Assembly (NCBI GenBank): GCA_016789785.1 | Contig: JAEUQE010000338.1 | Coordinates: 1-7,123 of the forward strand | Length of the DNA: 7,123 nt | Reading direction: 5' to 3' | From: Bryobacterales bacterium | Lineage (GTDB): Bacteria > Acidobacteriota > Terriglobia > Bryobacterales > Bryobacteraceae | Shown here: piece after piece, positions 1-5,945 of the stretch | Layout: the number at the start of each line of letters is the position of its first letter | Position numbering within the stretch: position 1 is the first letter of the stretch | The notes under the pieces: generated by a model | Told to the model about the DNA's origin: nothing | Databases searched by the model: none | The model's input: the letters and a program-made list of their open reading frames with translations, nothing else | Program-made: the position numbers and the translations under genes

Positions 1-102
1 GAAGGAGTGTACCGCGTGGAAGCGAACGAGTTCCTGCAGAACGGCGAGTATGCGGTTACTCCGGAAGGCTCGAACACCGTGTTTCTGTTCCAGGTGTATT
101 GA
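1..102 (+). CDS. C-terminal end of an unidentified protein (5' partial)
   Basis: Reading from base 1, 33 sense codons run to a TGA at 100-102. The peptide ends in a stretch reading GEYAVTPEGSNTVFLFQVY. Its 'NGEYAVTPEGSNTVF' style resembles the C-termini of many secreted or surface proteins that I recall from acidobacterial genomes, where a final beta-rich domain ends in a similar GEY-x-tail. That resemblance is from memory and does not give a function. The gene begins before the window, so length, domains and start cannot be described. It runs toward metW, giving a convergent pair separated by 100 bases. Codon use looks like that of the neighbouring genes. The frame and stop are clear; the identity is not. 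Confidence 0.6.
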   Translation, partial: EGVYRVEANEFLQNGEYAVTPEGSNTVFLFQVY

Positions 103-121
103 GCGCCGCGCACGGTCCCCG

Positions 122-170
122 CGTGGAAAGCTGCCACGGTTTACGTCCGGCAATGGCACCACTTCGCCGG
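122..170. terminator. Weak hairpins in the convergent intergenic gap
   Basis: The 100 bases between the two convergent stop codons contain two small inverted repeats. CGTGG at 122-126 pairs with CCACG at 134-138 (7-base loop), and CCGGC at 147-151 pairs with GCCGG at 166-170 (14-base loop). Neither is followed by a real T-run on either strand, so they are at best poor intrinsic terminators. The convergent position is the main reason to suspect a termination role. Confidence 0.2.
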
Positions 171-202
171 ACTGCGATTGCCGTTGCGATACCCCGTGGG
201 CG

Positions 203-838
203 TTACTCCGTCCGGATCAGGTAAACCGCGACTTCCGCCAGCAGGTTCGACAGCATGCCGACACGCTGGCTGCCGGCAAGATAATAACGCCTCTCGATGG
301 TCCAGTGCTGTTCCGCGCACAGAATCTCGAAGTCGTCCACGGTAAGAAAGTGGATATTGGGCGAATCGTACCAGGTGTAAGGGAAAAGGCCCGTCTTTGG
401 CGCGCGCCCACTTACTAAGTGAGACCATCGCACCCGCCAGTGCCCGAAGTTCGGGAACGCCACAATGATCCGCTTGCCCACCCGCAACATATCTTTCAGG
501 ATCTGCAGTGGCTTCTGCGTCTGCTGCAGCGTTTGGCTGAGAATCACGTAGTCGAACGTGCGGTCGGGATAGTCGATCAGGCCTTGATTGATATCGCCCT
601 GATACACGGACACACCCCGTGCAATCGCCTTCTGCACAAGCTCCCGCGAGATCTCCACGCCACGCGCCCGCACCCGCTTGTTGTTCGCCAGCCACTCCAG
701 TAACTCGCCATCGCCACATCCCAGATCAAGCACCAGCGAGCCGGGCTCCACAAGCTCGCCAATAATGGCGTAGTCCTCGCGCCCCAGCACCTGTTGCACC
801 AGTCGATGATGCGTCAACGGCTGTGCCTGCGCGCCCAT
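203..838 (-). CDS. metW: Methionine biosynthesis protein MetW (SAM-dependent methyltransferase fold)
   Basis: 211 residues, a normal length for MetW. The Rossmann methyltransferase core is clear: motif I LDLGCGDG at residues 37-44, acidic motif VEIS at 61-64, GDIN at 81-84 and the SQTLQQ segment at 101-106. The MetW-specific FPNFGHWRVR (129-138) and PYTWYDSPNIHF (153-164) stretches follow. MetW proteins are encoded next to metX in many bacteria, and in some pseudomonads MetW is needed for full MetX activity; its own methyl acceptor is not established. The ATG at 836-838 lies 3 bases after the metX stop. A strong GGAGGT (849-854 on the complement) sits inside the metX end, 10 bases upstream, so the two genes are almost certainly co-transcribed and probably translationally coupled. 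The N-terminus is about 20 residues longer than the usual start close to the PPGSRVLDLG segment. No intact downstream partner is seen on this strand. Confidence 0.93.
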   Translation of the reverse strand: MGAQAQPLTHHRLVQQVLGREDYAIIGELVEPGSLVLDLGCGDGELLEWLANNKRVRARGVEISRELVQKAIARGVSVYQGDINQGLIDYPDRTFDYVILSQTLQQTQKPLQILKDMLRVGKRIIVAFPNFGHWRVRWSHLVSGRAPKTGLFPYTWYDSPNIHFLTVDDFEILCAEQHWTIERRYYLAGSQRVGMLSNLLAEVAVYLIRTE

Positions 839-841
839 ACC

Positions 842-1948
842 CTAAGCGACCTCCCTGTAAGTCGACGCCAGAAACCCTCGCACCAGTTCCGTCTGCTCGC
901 CGACCTCGACCAGGAACGCATCATGCCCGTAGTTGGACGACAGCTCGCAGTACGCCACATCCCGGTTGCGGCTGCGTAGCGCGCTCACGATCTCCAGCGA
1001 CTGGTAAGTCGGGTACAGCCAGTCCGAAGTGAAGCTGATCACCAGGAACCGGCACGCCGCCTGTTCCAGCGCGTTCGCGATCGTGCTGTAGCCTTGCGCG
1101 AGATCGAACACGTCCATCGCCTTCGTGATGTACAGATAGCTGTTCGCGTCGAAACGGTCTACAAACTGGCTGCCGCGGTAGCGCAGGTAGCTTTCCACCT
1201 CGAAAACGTCGTTGAAGTTGAACGCTTCGGCTTCTCTGCTACGAAATCTCCGGCCGAATTTCTCCTTCATCGATTCGTCGCTCATGTAGGTGATGTGGCC
1301 CACCATTCGCGCCACCGACAGACCGCGGCCCGGCAGTTTGCCGCCGTAGTAGTTGCCGCCATTCCAATCGGGGTCGGCCATGATTGCCTGCCTGCCGACC
1401 TCATTGAACGCGATCTGCTGTGCGCTGTGGCGCGCCGTGGTCGCGATCGGGAATGCCGCGCACACTGAGTCCGGATACCGCACTGCCCATTCCAACACCT
1501 GCATGCCGCCCATCGACCCCCCGGCCACCGCCAGCAGTTTCGGGATCCCGAGGTGATCAATCAGCTTCTTCTGCAGACGCACCATGTCGCTGATCGTGAT
1601 CATGGGGAAACTCATCGCGTATGGCTGGCCTGTGGCGGGATCGATCGACGACGGACCGGTGGTGCCCCGGCAGCCGCCGATGACGTTCGAACAAATCACG
1701 AAGTATTTGTTTGTATCGAACGCATGGCCGGGCCCGATCATGTTGTCCCACCAGCCGGGGCGCCCGTCTTCCTTGCTGATGCCCGCCGCGTGCGAATCGC
1801 CGCTGAACGCATGCGTAACCAGAATGGCGTTGGTCTTGTTTGGATTCAATTCGCCATAGGTCTCGTAGGCGACGTCGACGGGCGATATGGTGACGCCGCA
1901 GTCCAGCGCGAGCGAGTCAAAGCGTACCGATTGTGTTTCGACGATCAT
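842..1948 (-). CDS. metX: Homoserine O-acyltransferase MetX (probably acetyltransferase)
   Basis: 368 residues with the ATG at 1946-1948 as start. MetX transfers an acyl group, usually acetyl from acetyl-CoA, to homoserine, the committed cytoplasmic step of methionine synthesis. It is an alpha/beta hydrolase. The nucleophile elbow is GGSMGGM with Ser145; the other triad members fit Asp309 in TSDWLYP and His342 in YGHDAFL. Family signatures include AYETYGELN (28-36), the [11 protein letters not shown] loop (91-101) and FNEVGRQAI (181-189). Acetyl versus succinyl specificity cannot be settled by eye, since metX homologues of both kinds exist. The start was chosen because [12 protein letters not shown] matches where homologues begin. 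The frame stays open to a TTG at 2029, but those 27 extra residues look unlike MetX. No Shine-Dalgarno precedes the ATG, which is unusual and fits coupling to a short upstream frame (1917-2033). metW follows after 3 bases. Confidence 0.95.
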   Translation of the reverse strand: MIVETQSVRFDSLALDCGVTISPVDVAYETYGELNPNKTNAILVTHAFSGDSHAAGISKEDGRPGWWDNMIGPGHAFDTNKYFVICSNVIGGCRGTTGPSSIDPATGQPYAMSFPMITISDMVRLQKKLIDHLGIPKLLAVAGGSMGGMQVLEWAVRYPDSVCAAFPIATTARHSAQQIAFNEVGRQAIMADPDWNGGNYYGGKLPGRGLSVARMVGHITYMSDESMKEKFGRRFRSREAEAFNFNDVFEVESYLRYRGSQFVDRFDANSYLYITKAMDVFDLAQGYSTIANALEQAACRFLVISFTSDWLYPTYQSLEIVSALRSRNRDVAYCELSSNYGHDAFLVEVGEQTELVRGFLASTYREVA

Positions 1949-2033
1949 CCGCGAATCGATTGAAGCCGTCAGATTGAGCCTTTGGATGATGATAACAGCA
2001 GCACTGCCCGCGGCGTTGGACGTAGGCAACCAT
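1917..2033 (-). CDS. Candidate poly-cysteine leader peptide (uORF) before metX
   Basis: A 38-codon frame starts with ATG at 2031-2033, five bases after the stop of the upstream membrane-protein gene. It ends with TGA at 1917-1919, 32 bases inside metX in another frame. Its N-terminal half reads [18 protein letters not shown], with three consecutive Cys codons (TGC TGC TGT) followed by Tyr-His-His. Short frames with Cys tracts act as cysteine-responsive attenuators ahead of sulfur-metabolism genes in mycobacteria. Cysteine feeds methionine synthesis, so the position fits that logic. CCGCG at the uORF codons 7-9 (2009-2013) can pair with CGCGG immediately before the metX ATG (1949-1953), so ribosome stalling could change access to the metX start. 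Against it: no Shine-Dalgarno or clear promoter was found, and the region is rich in TGC/CAT-type triplets that could give the tract by chance. Function is inference. Confidence 0.35.
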   Translation of the reverse strand: MVAYVQRRGQCCCYHHPKAQSDGFNRFADDRRNTIGTL

Positions 2034-2038
2034 GGACG

Positions 2039-3991
2039 TTAGCGCAGCTTCACCACCTTCAGGAGATTGATCGAGTCATCCGTCCAAAGCGTGGGTGCGG
2101 GGTCGCCGTCGCCCCAAGCCACTGCCGACGGCGCAATCGCCGCCAGCACCGCAGGGTTCCCAGTCACCACCACCCACGTCGATCTTGCCGTGCCCCGCTC
2201 CGCATCTTCCGCCGACCGCACGCGCACAGCCTGCCATCCCAGCCGCGCCGCGATTCCACGCGCCAGCGGTGGCAACTCCAGATACTGATTCGTGAGATGC
2301 ATTACCAGCAGTCCATCGTCCTTCAGCCGGCGCCTGTACACCGCGGCTGCTTCCGCCGTCAGCAGATGCGCGGGAATCGCATCGCTCGAAAACGCGTCGA
2401 TCACGAGTATGTCGTATGGCTCCGCCTCCTCGCGCTCAAGCTGAATCCGCGCATCACCGATGATCACCTCCGTACGTGCGCGCGAACTGCTCAGATAGGT
2501 GAAGTACGCGCGCGCGAAACGCTCCACATCGGGGTTGATTTCGTAGAAGCGAATCGTGTCCCCCTCGCGCCCGTAGGCGGCGATGGTCGCGACGCCGAGC
2601 CCGATCACACCGGTGCGCAGCGGCCTCCGGTCCATGTGCCGCATCGCCAGTCCAATGCCGGAATCGTGGCCGAAGTAAGCGGTAGGCTGCAGCTTCCGCG
2701 CGTTGTCCAGAAACTGAAACCCGTGAGTGATGCGGCCGTGCTTCAAAGTGCGTTTCACGCTGTCCCCGGTCACGCGCAGGACCCCGAAAAAGTTGCGGCT
2801 CGCGGCGATCGTCTGGCCCAACTCCGCGCCTTCCATGCTGAGCAGTGCAATCGCCGCTGCGAAAATCAAACCCGTCCGTGCCGCGCGGAACCAGAACGTG
2901 CCGGCCGTGAATCCCGCCTGTCTCCATGAGACCAGCGCCAGGATGCAGGCAGCCGCCAGCGCAATCGGATACTCCGCCAGCGAGGTGGTCAGAATCGGCG
3001 CTACCACCGCAACCATCAAGCTGCCGAGCGCGCCACCCGACGCCATCGCAAGATAGAACGTGGTCAGCTTCGACGGTTCCGGCTTCGACTTGGCGAGTTC
3101 CCCATGGCACAACATAGTGGCCGAGAACATCGCGCCGCACGCCGCGATCAGATGAACCCACAACGGAAGCCGCAGACCCACAATCGTCGCGGCGCACGCA
3201 GCCGGCACCAGCACCGCCGTTCGTAGCGCGTAAGGAATTCGCTGATAGTTGTCCTCCTTGTCGAACGTCAAAAGGAACGTGAGGAGATAGAGACACAACG
3301 GCAGCACCCAAAGAAATGGCGAGATGGCAATGTCCTGCGTGATCTGATTCGTGGCGGTCATCAACAGCGCCGTTCCACACGCGGACAGCGCCATCCAACC
3401 CGCGAAACTCCTCACCGGCACTCGTGCTGCTTCATCGGGAGGAACCTGCCGGTGTTGCCGCGAATACAACGCGATCGCTCCGGCGTAGACCACATAGAGC
3501 ACGGACCACAACCATCCCTGCATGCGTAGCGTCAGCAGCGGCTCCAGTACAAACGGATAGCTCAGCAGGCCCAGTAGCGAACCCGCATTGGAATAGGCGT
3601 AGAGCCGGTACGGATTCGCACCCGTTGCATGGACCCAGCGTTGGACCAACGGTCCCGTCGACGAGAGTAAGAAGTAGGGCAAGCCCGCGGTGGCCAGCAG
3701 CAGCCACGCAACCTGCGGCGTCGGATGCGTGATCGCCACCGGCTTCCAGATCTCCGCGTTCGGGCCCAGAGGCAAGAATGCGAGCGAGCCCGCCAGGAGG
3801 AGCCAATGCATCTGGATTCGCGGCAGCCAGTGCGCATAGCCGTAGCCCGCTAGCAGCAACGTTTGAAACACCAGCAGGCACGCTGCCCACACCGCGGGAC
3901 TGCCGCCGAACCACGGCAGGATGTAGCGGCCAAGAAACGGCTGCATCTGGAAGAGCAGGAATGCGCTGAGGAAGACGATGAACTGGGGCAT
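2039..3991 (-). CDS. Fused integral-membrane / spermidine-synthase-like protein
   Basis: 650 residues in two parts. Residues 1 to about 390 carry roughly a dozen hydrophobic segments, beginning with FLSAFLLFQMQPFLGRYILP and an ILPWFGGSPAVW loop typical of proteins annotated 'fused MFS/spermidine synthase'. Residues about 400-650 form a Rossmann domain like spermidine synthase: HGRITHGFQF (418-427), GVIGLGVATIAAYG (461-474) as the nucleotide-binding loop, YEINPDVE (483-490), GDARIQLE (512-519) and IDAFSSDAIPAHLLT (531-545). The end shows the family's WTDDSINLL. The canonical GGGDG loop is replaced and the usual polyamine-site pattern after the catalytic Asp is changed, so true aminopropyl transfer to putrescine is doubtful; the role in this family is unknown. 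GGAAAGA (4001-4007 on the complement) lies 9 bases before the ATG. The gene sits 75 bases after the YCII protein gene and about 90 bases before metX on the same strand. Confidence 0.85.
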   Translation of the reverse strand: MPQFIVFLSAFLLFQMQPFLGRYILPWFGGSPAVWAACLLVFQTLLLAGYGYAHWLPRIQMHWLLLAGSLAFLPLGPNAEIWKPVAITHPTPQVAWLLLATAGLPYFLLSSTGPLVQRWVHATGANPYRLYAYSNAGSLLGLLSYPFVLEPLLTLRMQGWLWSVLYVVYAGAIALYSRQHRQVPPDEAARVPVRSFAGWMALSACGTALLMTATNQITQDIAISPFLWVLPLCLYLLTFLLTFDKEDNYQRIPYALRTAVLVPAACAATIVGLRLPLWVHLIAACGAMFSATMLCHGELAKSKPEPSKLTTFYLAMASGGALGSLMVAVVAPILTTSLAEYPIALAAACILALVSWRQAGFTAGTFWFRAARTGLIFAAAIALLSMEGAELGQTIAASRNFFGVLRVTGDSVKRTLKHGRITHGFQFLDNARKLQPTAYFGHDSGIGLAMRHMDRRPLRTGVIGLGVATIAAYGREGDTIRFYEINPDVERFARAYFTYLSSSRARTEVIIGDARIQLEREEAEPYDILVIDAFSSDAIPAHLLTAEAAAVYRRRLKDDGLLVMHLTNQYLELPPLARGIAARLGWQAVRVRSAEDAERGTARSTWVVVTGNPAVLAAIAPSAVAWGDGDPAPTLWTDDSINLLKVVKLR

Positions 3992-4066
3992 GCGCGAGGC
4001 TCTTTCCAGCCTAACAACTCAAGTGCCCATCTCAGCGAGGGCCACGCCGGCCGCGAGAGTCAGACC

Positions 4067-4612
4067 TCACACGGGATCGACTGGCCGTACGATCACACGC
4101 CCGCCGCCCATTCGATGCGGACATTGATTGGCGATACCCAACGCCTCATCCAGCGAGTCCGCGCGAATGACGAAGTACCCGCCAAGAGACCCATCGGACG
4201 GCATGGGTGAGCCCATATCAACGGCCTCCTTCTTGAGTTTCGTGCTGCCAATCAGAATGCCCCTCTTGTGTAGATCCACGGCCCACCGGCGGTGCGCTTC
4301 CACGGAGTCCTTCAGTTGGGACTCGCCATAAAGAAGTAGCACGTAGCGGTCGCCGGGCCGGACCGTTGCAGCGGGCCTCTGTGCCGAGTACCAGCCTGCC
4401 GCGTATGTGACGGCCAGCGCTGCCGCGATCGCCATCCATTGAGGCAGAACCCTGCGCGTCCGCGAATGCGTTCGGCCCAGACGCAACTCGCTCATCAGAC
4501 GCGCCTCCACCTCCCGCCGCGGCGCAACGTCTCGTCTCAGACCACGCAAGTCCGAAGCAAGCGATGCGCTCAACTCTTCGTAGCCGGACTCGTTTCGCTC
4601 GTTCCCATCCAT
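4067..4612 (-). CDS. Probable membrane anti-sigma factor with C-terminal YCII-like domain
   Basis: 181 residues in three parts. Residues 1-55 are charged and helical, with RREVEARLMSELR (32-44), in the style of short anti-sigma N-termini; no zinc-finger HxxxCxxC is present. Residues about 57-74 are one membrane helix (QWMAIAAALAVTYAAGWY), preceded by the basic RTHSRTRR, predicting N-inside, C-outside. Residues 89-179 match a YCII/DGPF-type domain: DRYVLLLYGE, then AHRRWAVDLHKRGILIG with the family His at 107, then GGYFVIRADSLDEALGIANQCP and a final RVIVRPV. The ATG at 4610-4612 lies inside the sigma gene (43-base overlap), with GAGGAGG (4624-4630) 11 bases upstream, so expression is tightly coupled. 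That overlap, more than any motif, is why I infer an anti-sigma role. YCII proteins are commonly encoded beside ECF sigma factors, but as free cytoplasmic proteins; fusion to a membrane anchor is unusual to me. The ligand or enzymatic role is unknown. Confidence 0.7.
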   Translation of the reverse strand: MDGNERNESGYEELSASLASDLRGLRRDVAPRREVEARLMSELRLGRTHSRTRRVLPQWMAIAAALAVTYAAGWYSAQRPAATVRPGDRYVLLLYGESQLKDSVEAHRRWAVDLHKRGILIGSTKLKKEAVDMGSPMPSDGSLGGYFVIRADSLDEALGIANQCPHRMGGGRVIVRPVDPV

Positions 4613-5118
4613 GTCTTCAACAGCCTCCTCGCCCGCGAGAGTTGACTCTTCGACGTGCCCGCCTCAATGCCGAGCATCACGCCGATCTCCTGATGCGTGT
4701 AGCCTTCCACATCATGCAAAACCAGAACCATGCGGAAGCCCGGCGGCAGCGCTGCCACCGCGCGCTCCAGATCGAGCATCGGCGTCACAAACGGCGCCGC
4801 GGGCTCGAACGACAGAGTGCGATCGCTACGGCCATATCGCTTCCGCATGTGTTCGTGCGCGCATCGAACCAGAATCCCGATCAGCCATGTGCGCAATGTC
4901 GATTCCCAACGGAACTGCTCGATCTTTGCGCACGCGCGCATCCATGCTTCCTGGAACACCTCCTCCGCTTCTTCCCGGGCGCCGCTCGTCAGCCGCAGTG
5001 CGATCCCGAACATCGTCGCGGCATGCGACTGATACAGCACGCGGAATGCTTCGTCGGAATGTGTGCGGAGATATTCCTCCGCCAGCCTGCGCTCCAGATC
5101 GCTGCGTTCTTCGGCCAC
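4570..5118 (-). CDS. ECF-family RNA polymerase sigma factor
   Basis: 182 residues from the GTG at 5116-5118. Region 2 spans about residues 28-95 (LYQSHAATMFGIALRLT, EEAEEVFQEAWMRA, TLRTWLIGILVRCAHEHMRKR), covering -10 recognition and core binding. Region 4 spans about 115-171 (LERAVAALPPGFRMVLVLHDVEGYTHQEIGVMLGI then SKSQLSRARRLL), the helix-turn-helix for the -35 element. There is no C-terminal extension such as the TPR of ECF42 sigma factors. The GTG was chosen because homologues begin shortly before an ERRLAEEYLRTHSDEAF-like stretch. The frame stays open to a TTG at 5214, but no ribosome-binding site supports that start, and none is obvious before the GTG either, so the N-terminus is uncertain. 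The 3' end overlaps the membrane YCII protein by 43 bases. It is divergent from the VOC gene across a 114-base region containing an inverted repeat. The regulon and signal are unknown. Confidence 0.9.
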   Translation of the reverse strand: MAEERSDLERRLAEEYLRTHSDEAFRVLYQSHAATMFGIALRLTSGAREEAEEVFQEAWMRACAKIEQFRWESTLRTWLIGILVRCAHEHMRKRYGRSDRTLSFEPAAPFVTPMLDLERAVAALPPGFRMVLVLHDVEGYTHQEIGVMLGIEAGTSKSQLSRARRLLKTWMGTSETSPATKS

Positions 5119-5138
5119 GTTTGAATGAGTGCGGATCG

Positions 5139-5159
5139 GCCATGCCAGGGTTGCATGGC
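5139..5159. promoter_or_regulatory. Perfect 7-bp inverted repeat in the divergent sigma/VOC intergenic region
   Basis: GCCATGC (5139-5145) is the exact reverse complement of GCATGGC (5153-5159), separated by 7 bases. It lies 20-41 bases before the sigma GTG and about 75 bases before the VOC ATG, the usual place for an operator or a leader hairpin. On the + strand it is followed by a GC-rich stretch and five T (5168-5172), too far from the stem for a good terminator. No convincing -35/-10 pair was found on either strand of this gap. A regulatory role is inferred from position and symmetry only. Confidence 0.35.
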
Positions 5160-5232
5160 GGCCGCGGTTTTTCCGATGCAACCATTCTTGAGCGAAGCGG
5201 CACACATGCTGCAACGAAAGGACACGTTACGA

Positions 5233-5679
5233 ATGCGACTTCCCTTGCTTGTGTTCCTGGCCGCAATCAGTGCCGTGGCGGAGCCAGCTCCCGATGTGCC
5301 GTGGCGCAACACGCTGCTGATTCAACTGCAGGTCGCCGACCTTGACCGTTCCGTGCGTTTCTACACGGACACTCTCGGATTCAAGTTGACCGAGCGCCGG
5401 GACGATCTGGGCTTCGTGCACCTCGAAGCGGGGATCGGCGGATTGGAGATCGGCCTGTCGAAAGCAAGCGCAGAACGTCCTCCGGTAGCCGGGTCTACCG
5501 TGTTGAACTTCGGTGTCAAAGGCGACATCGAGAAGGCGCGGAAGATTCTGGAATCGAGGGGCGTGAAGTTCCTCGGGCCCACGCAGGTGATTCCAGGCAA
5601 GGTGAAACTCGCGTCTTTTCGCGATCCCGACGGACACTTGCTGCGCCTCGCCGGGTCAGCCGTGCCGGAGGACGAGTAG
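5233..5679 (+). CDS. Exported VOC-superfamily (glyoxalase-fold) protein with degenerate metal site
   Basis: 148 residues. The start at 5233 is preceded by AAAGGA (5217-5222) at a 10-base spacing and begins a signal peptide, MRLPLLVFLAAISAVA, with likely cleavage after Ala16. In-frame ATGs further upstream would bury this signal. The mature part is one VOC domain of two beta-alpha-beta modules: IQLQVADLDRSVRFYTDTLGF (30-50), GGLEIGL (69-75), TVLNFGVKGDIEKARKILESRG (89-110) and SFRDPDGHLLRLAG (128-141). Aligned by eye to E. coli glyoxalase I (His5, Glu56, His74, Glu122), the positions here are Leu29, Glu72, Val90 and Arg138. Only one of four metal ligands survives, so lactoylglutathione lyase activity is unlikely; binding a small molecule outside the cytoplasm is a better guess. 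The gene is divergent from the ECF sigma gene and might be one of its targets, but no promoter evidence supports this. Confidence 0.85.
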   Translation: MRLPLLVFLAAISAVAEPAPDVPWRNTLLIQLQVADLDRSVRFYTDTLGFKLTERRDDLGFVHLEAGIGGLEIGLSKASAERPPVAGSTVLNFGVKGDIEKARKILESRGVKFLGPTQVIPGKVKLASFRDPDGHLLRLAGSAVPEDE

Positions 5680-5704
5680 CGACGTGTTGGCGTAGGATGA
5701 GAGA

Positions 5705-5848
5705 GTGCCGGTTGACAGCATAGAAGTCGCACGATTTGAGCCATACGCGAATGCCGTCATTCCGTGTGATCCGCAAGTCAATGTGTTGATCGGTGCGAAC
5801 AACTGCGGCAAGGCCCTCTTTCGCGACGAACTCGGCTGGCTTCCCTGA
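5705..5848 (+). pseudogene. Truncated P-loop ATPase N-terminus (AAA/OLD/RecF-like remnant)
   Basis: From a GTG at 5705-5707, with GGATGAGAG (5695-5703) just upstream, 47 codons run to TGA at 5846-5848. The peptide begins like the first strand of AAA15/OLD/RecF-type ATPases (DSIEVARFEPYANAVIP) and reaches a Walker A loop, QVNVLIGANNCGKA (24-37). The usual Ser/Thr after GK is Ala, and similarity stops there: a short tail ending ELGWLP is followed by the stop, so the ATPase core is absent. In another frame the next bases encode FPDPHKEIAHRFKIVADEVPSSRV and stop at 5913-5915. This could be a second fragment of the same or another gene, joined by deletion or frameshift. The stretch 5680-5999 holds no intact gene: only this remnant, the tandem repeat and the leader of the protease gene. 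A very short functional peptide is possible but unlikely. Confidence 0.5.
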
Positions 5849-5945
5849 TCCCCACAAAGAAATCGCTCACCGCTTCAAAATTGTTGCCGACGAAGTGCCC
5901 TCCTCGCGCGTCTAAGGGGATAGCTGAACACCGGCCTGTTTTTCG

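Noticed and set aside
1949..2038. SAM riboswitch or T-box ahead of metX
   Set aside because: The gap is only about 90 bases and I could not find SAM-I, SAM-II or T-box core elements or a terminator with a U-run.
1982..2929. Long + strand open frame (315 codons) opposite the membrane/spermidine-synthase-like gene
   Set aside because: Its product is low-complexity and Arg/His/Pro-rich with no domain pattern, while the opposite strand carries clear family motifs; it is a shadow frame in GC-rich DNA.
2454..3398. Second long leftward frame (314 codons) inside the membrane-protein gene
   Set aside because: It is another frame of the same strand, rich in Arg/Gly/His, lacking motifs, and fully contained in the recognised gene.
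4046..4058. Inverted GGCC repeat between the YCII protein and the membrane-protein gene as a terminator
   Set aside because: The stem is only 4 bp and no T-run follows on the transcribed strand.
5119..5214. Longer sigma factor starting at the TTG at 5214
   Set aside because: There is no ribosome-binding site, and the extra 32 residues do not resemble sigma N-termini and would overrun the divergent regulatory region.
5125..5232. Longer VOC protein from upstream ATGs at 5125 or 5206
   Set aside because: The ATG at 5233 has a ribosome-binding site and begins a proper signal peptide; earlier starts would bury it.
4611..5345. + strand open frame of 244 codons opposite the sigma factor
   Set aside because: The sigma region 2 and region 4 motifs on the other strand are unmistakable; this product is Arg/Ser/Pro-rich and unlike any protein I recognise.
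5705..5848. An intact anti-phage (OLD-type) defence gene
   Set aside because: Only the N-terminus to Walker A is present, with no Walker B, no nuclease domain and no partner gene nearby.
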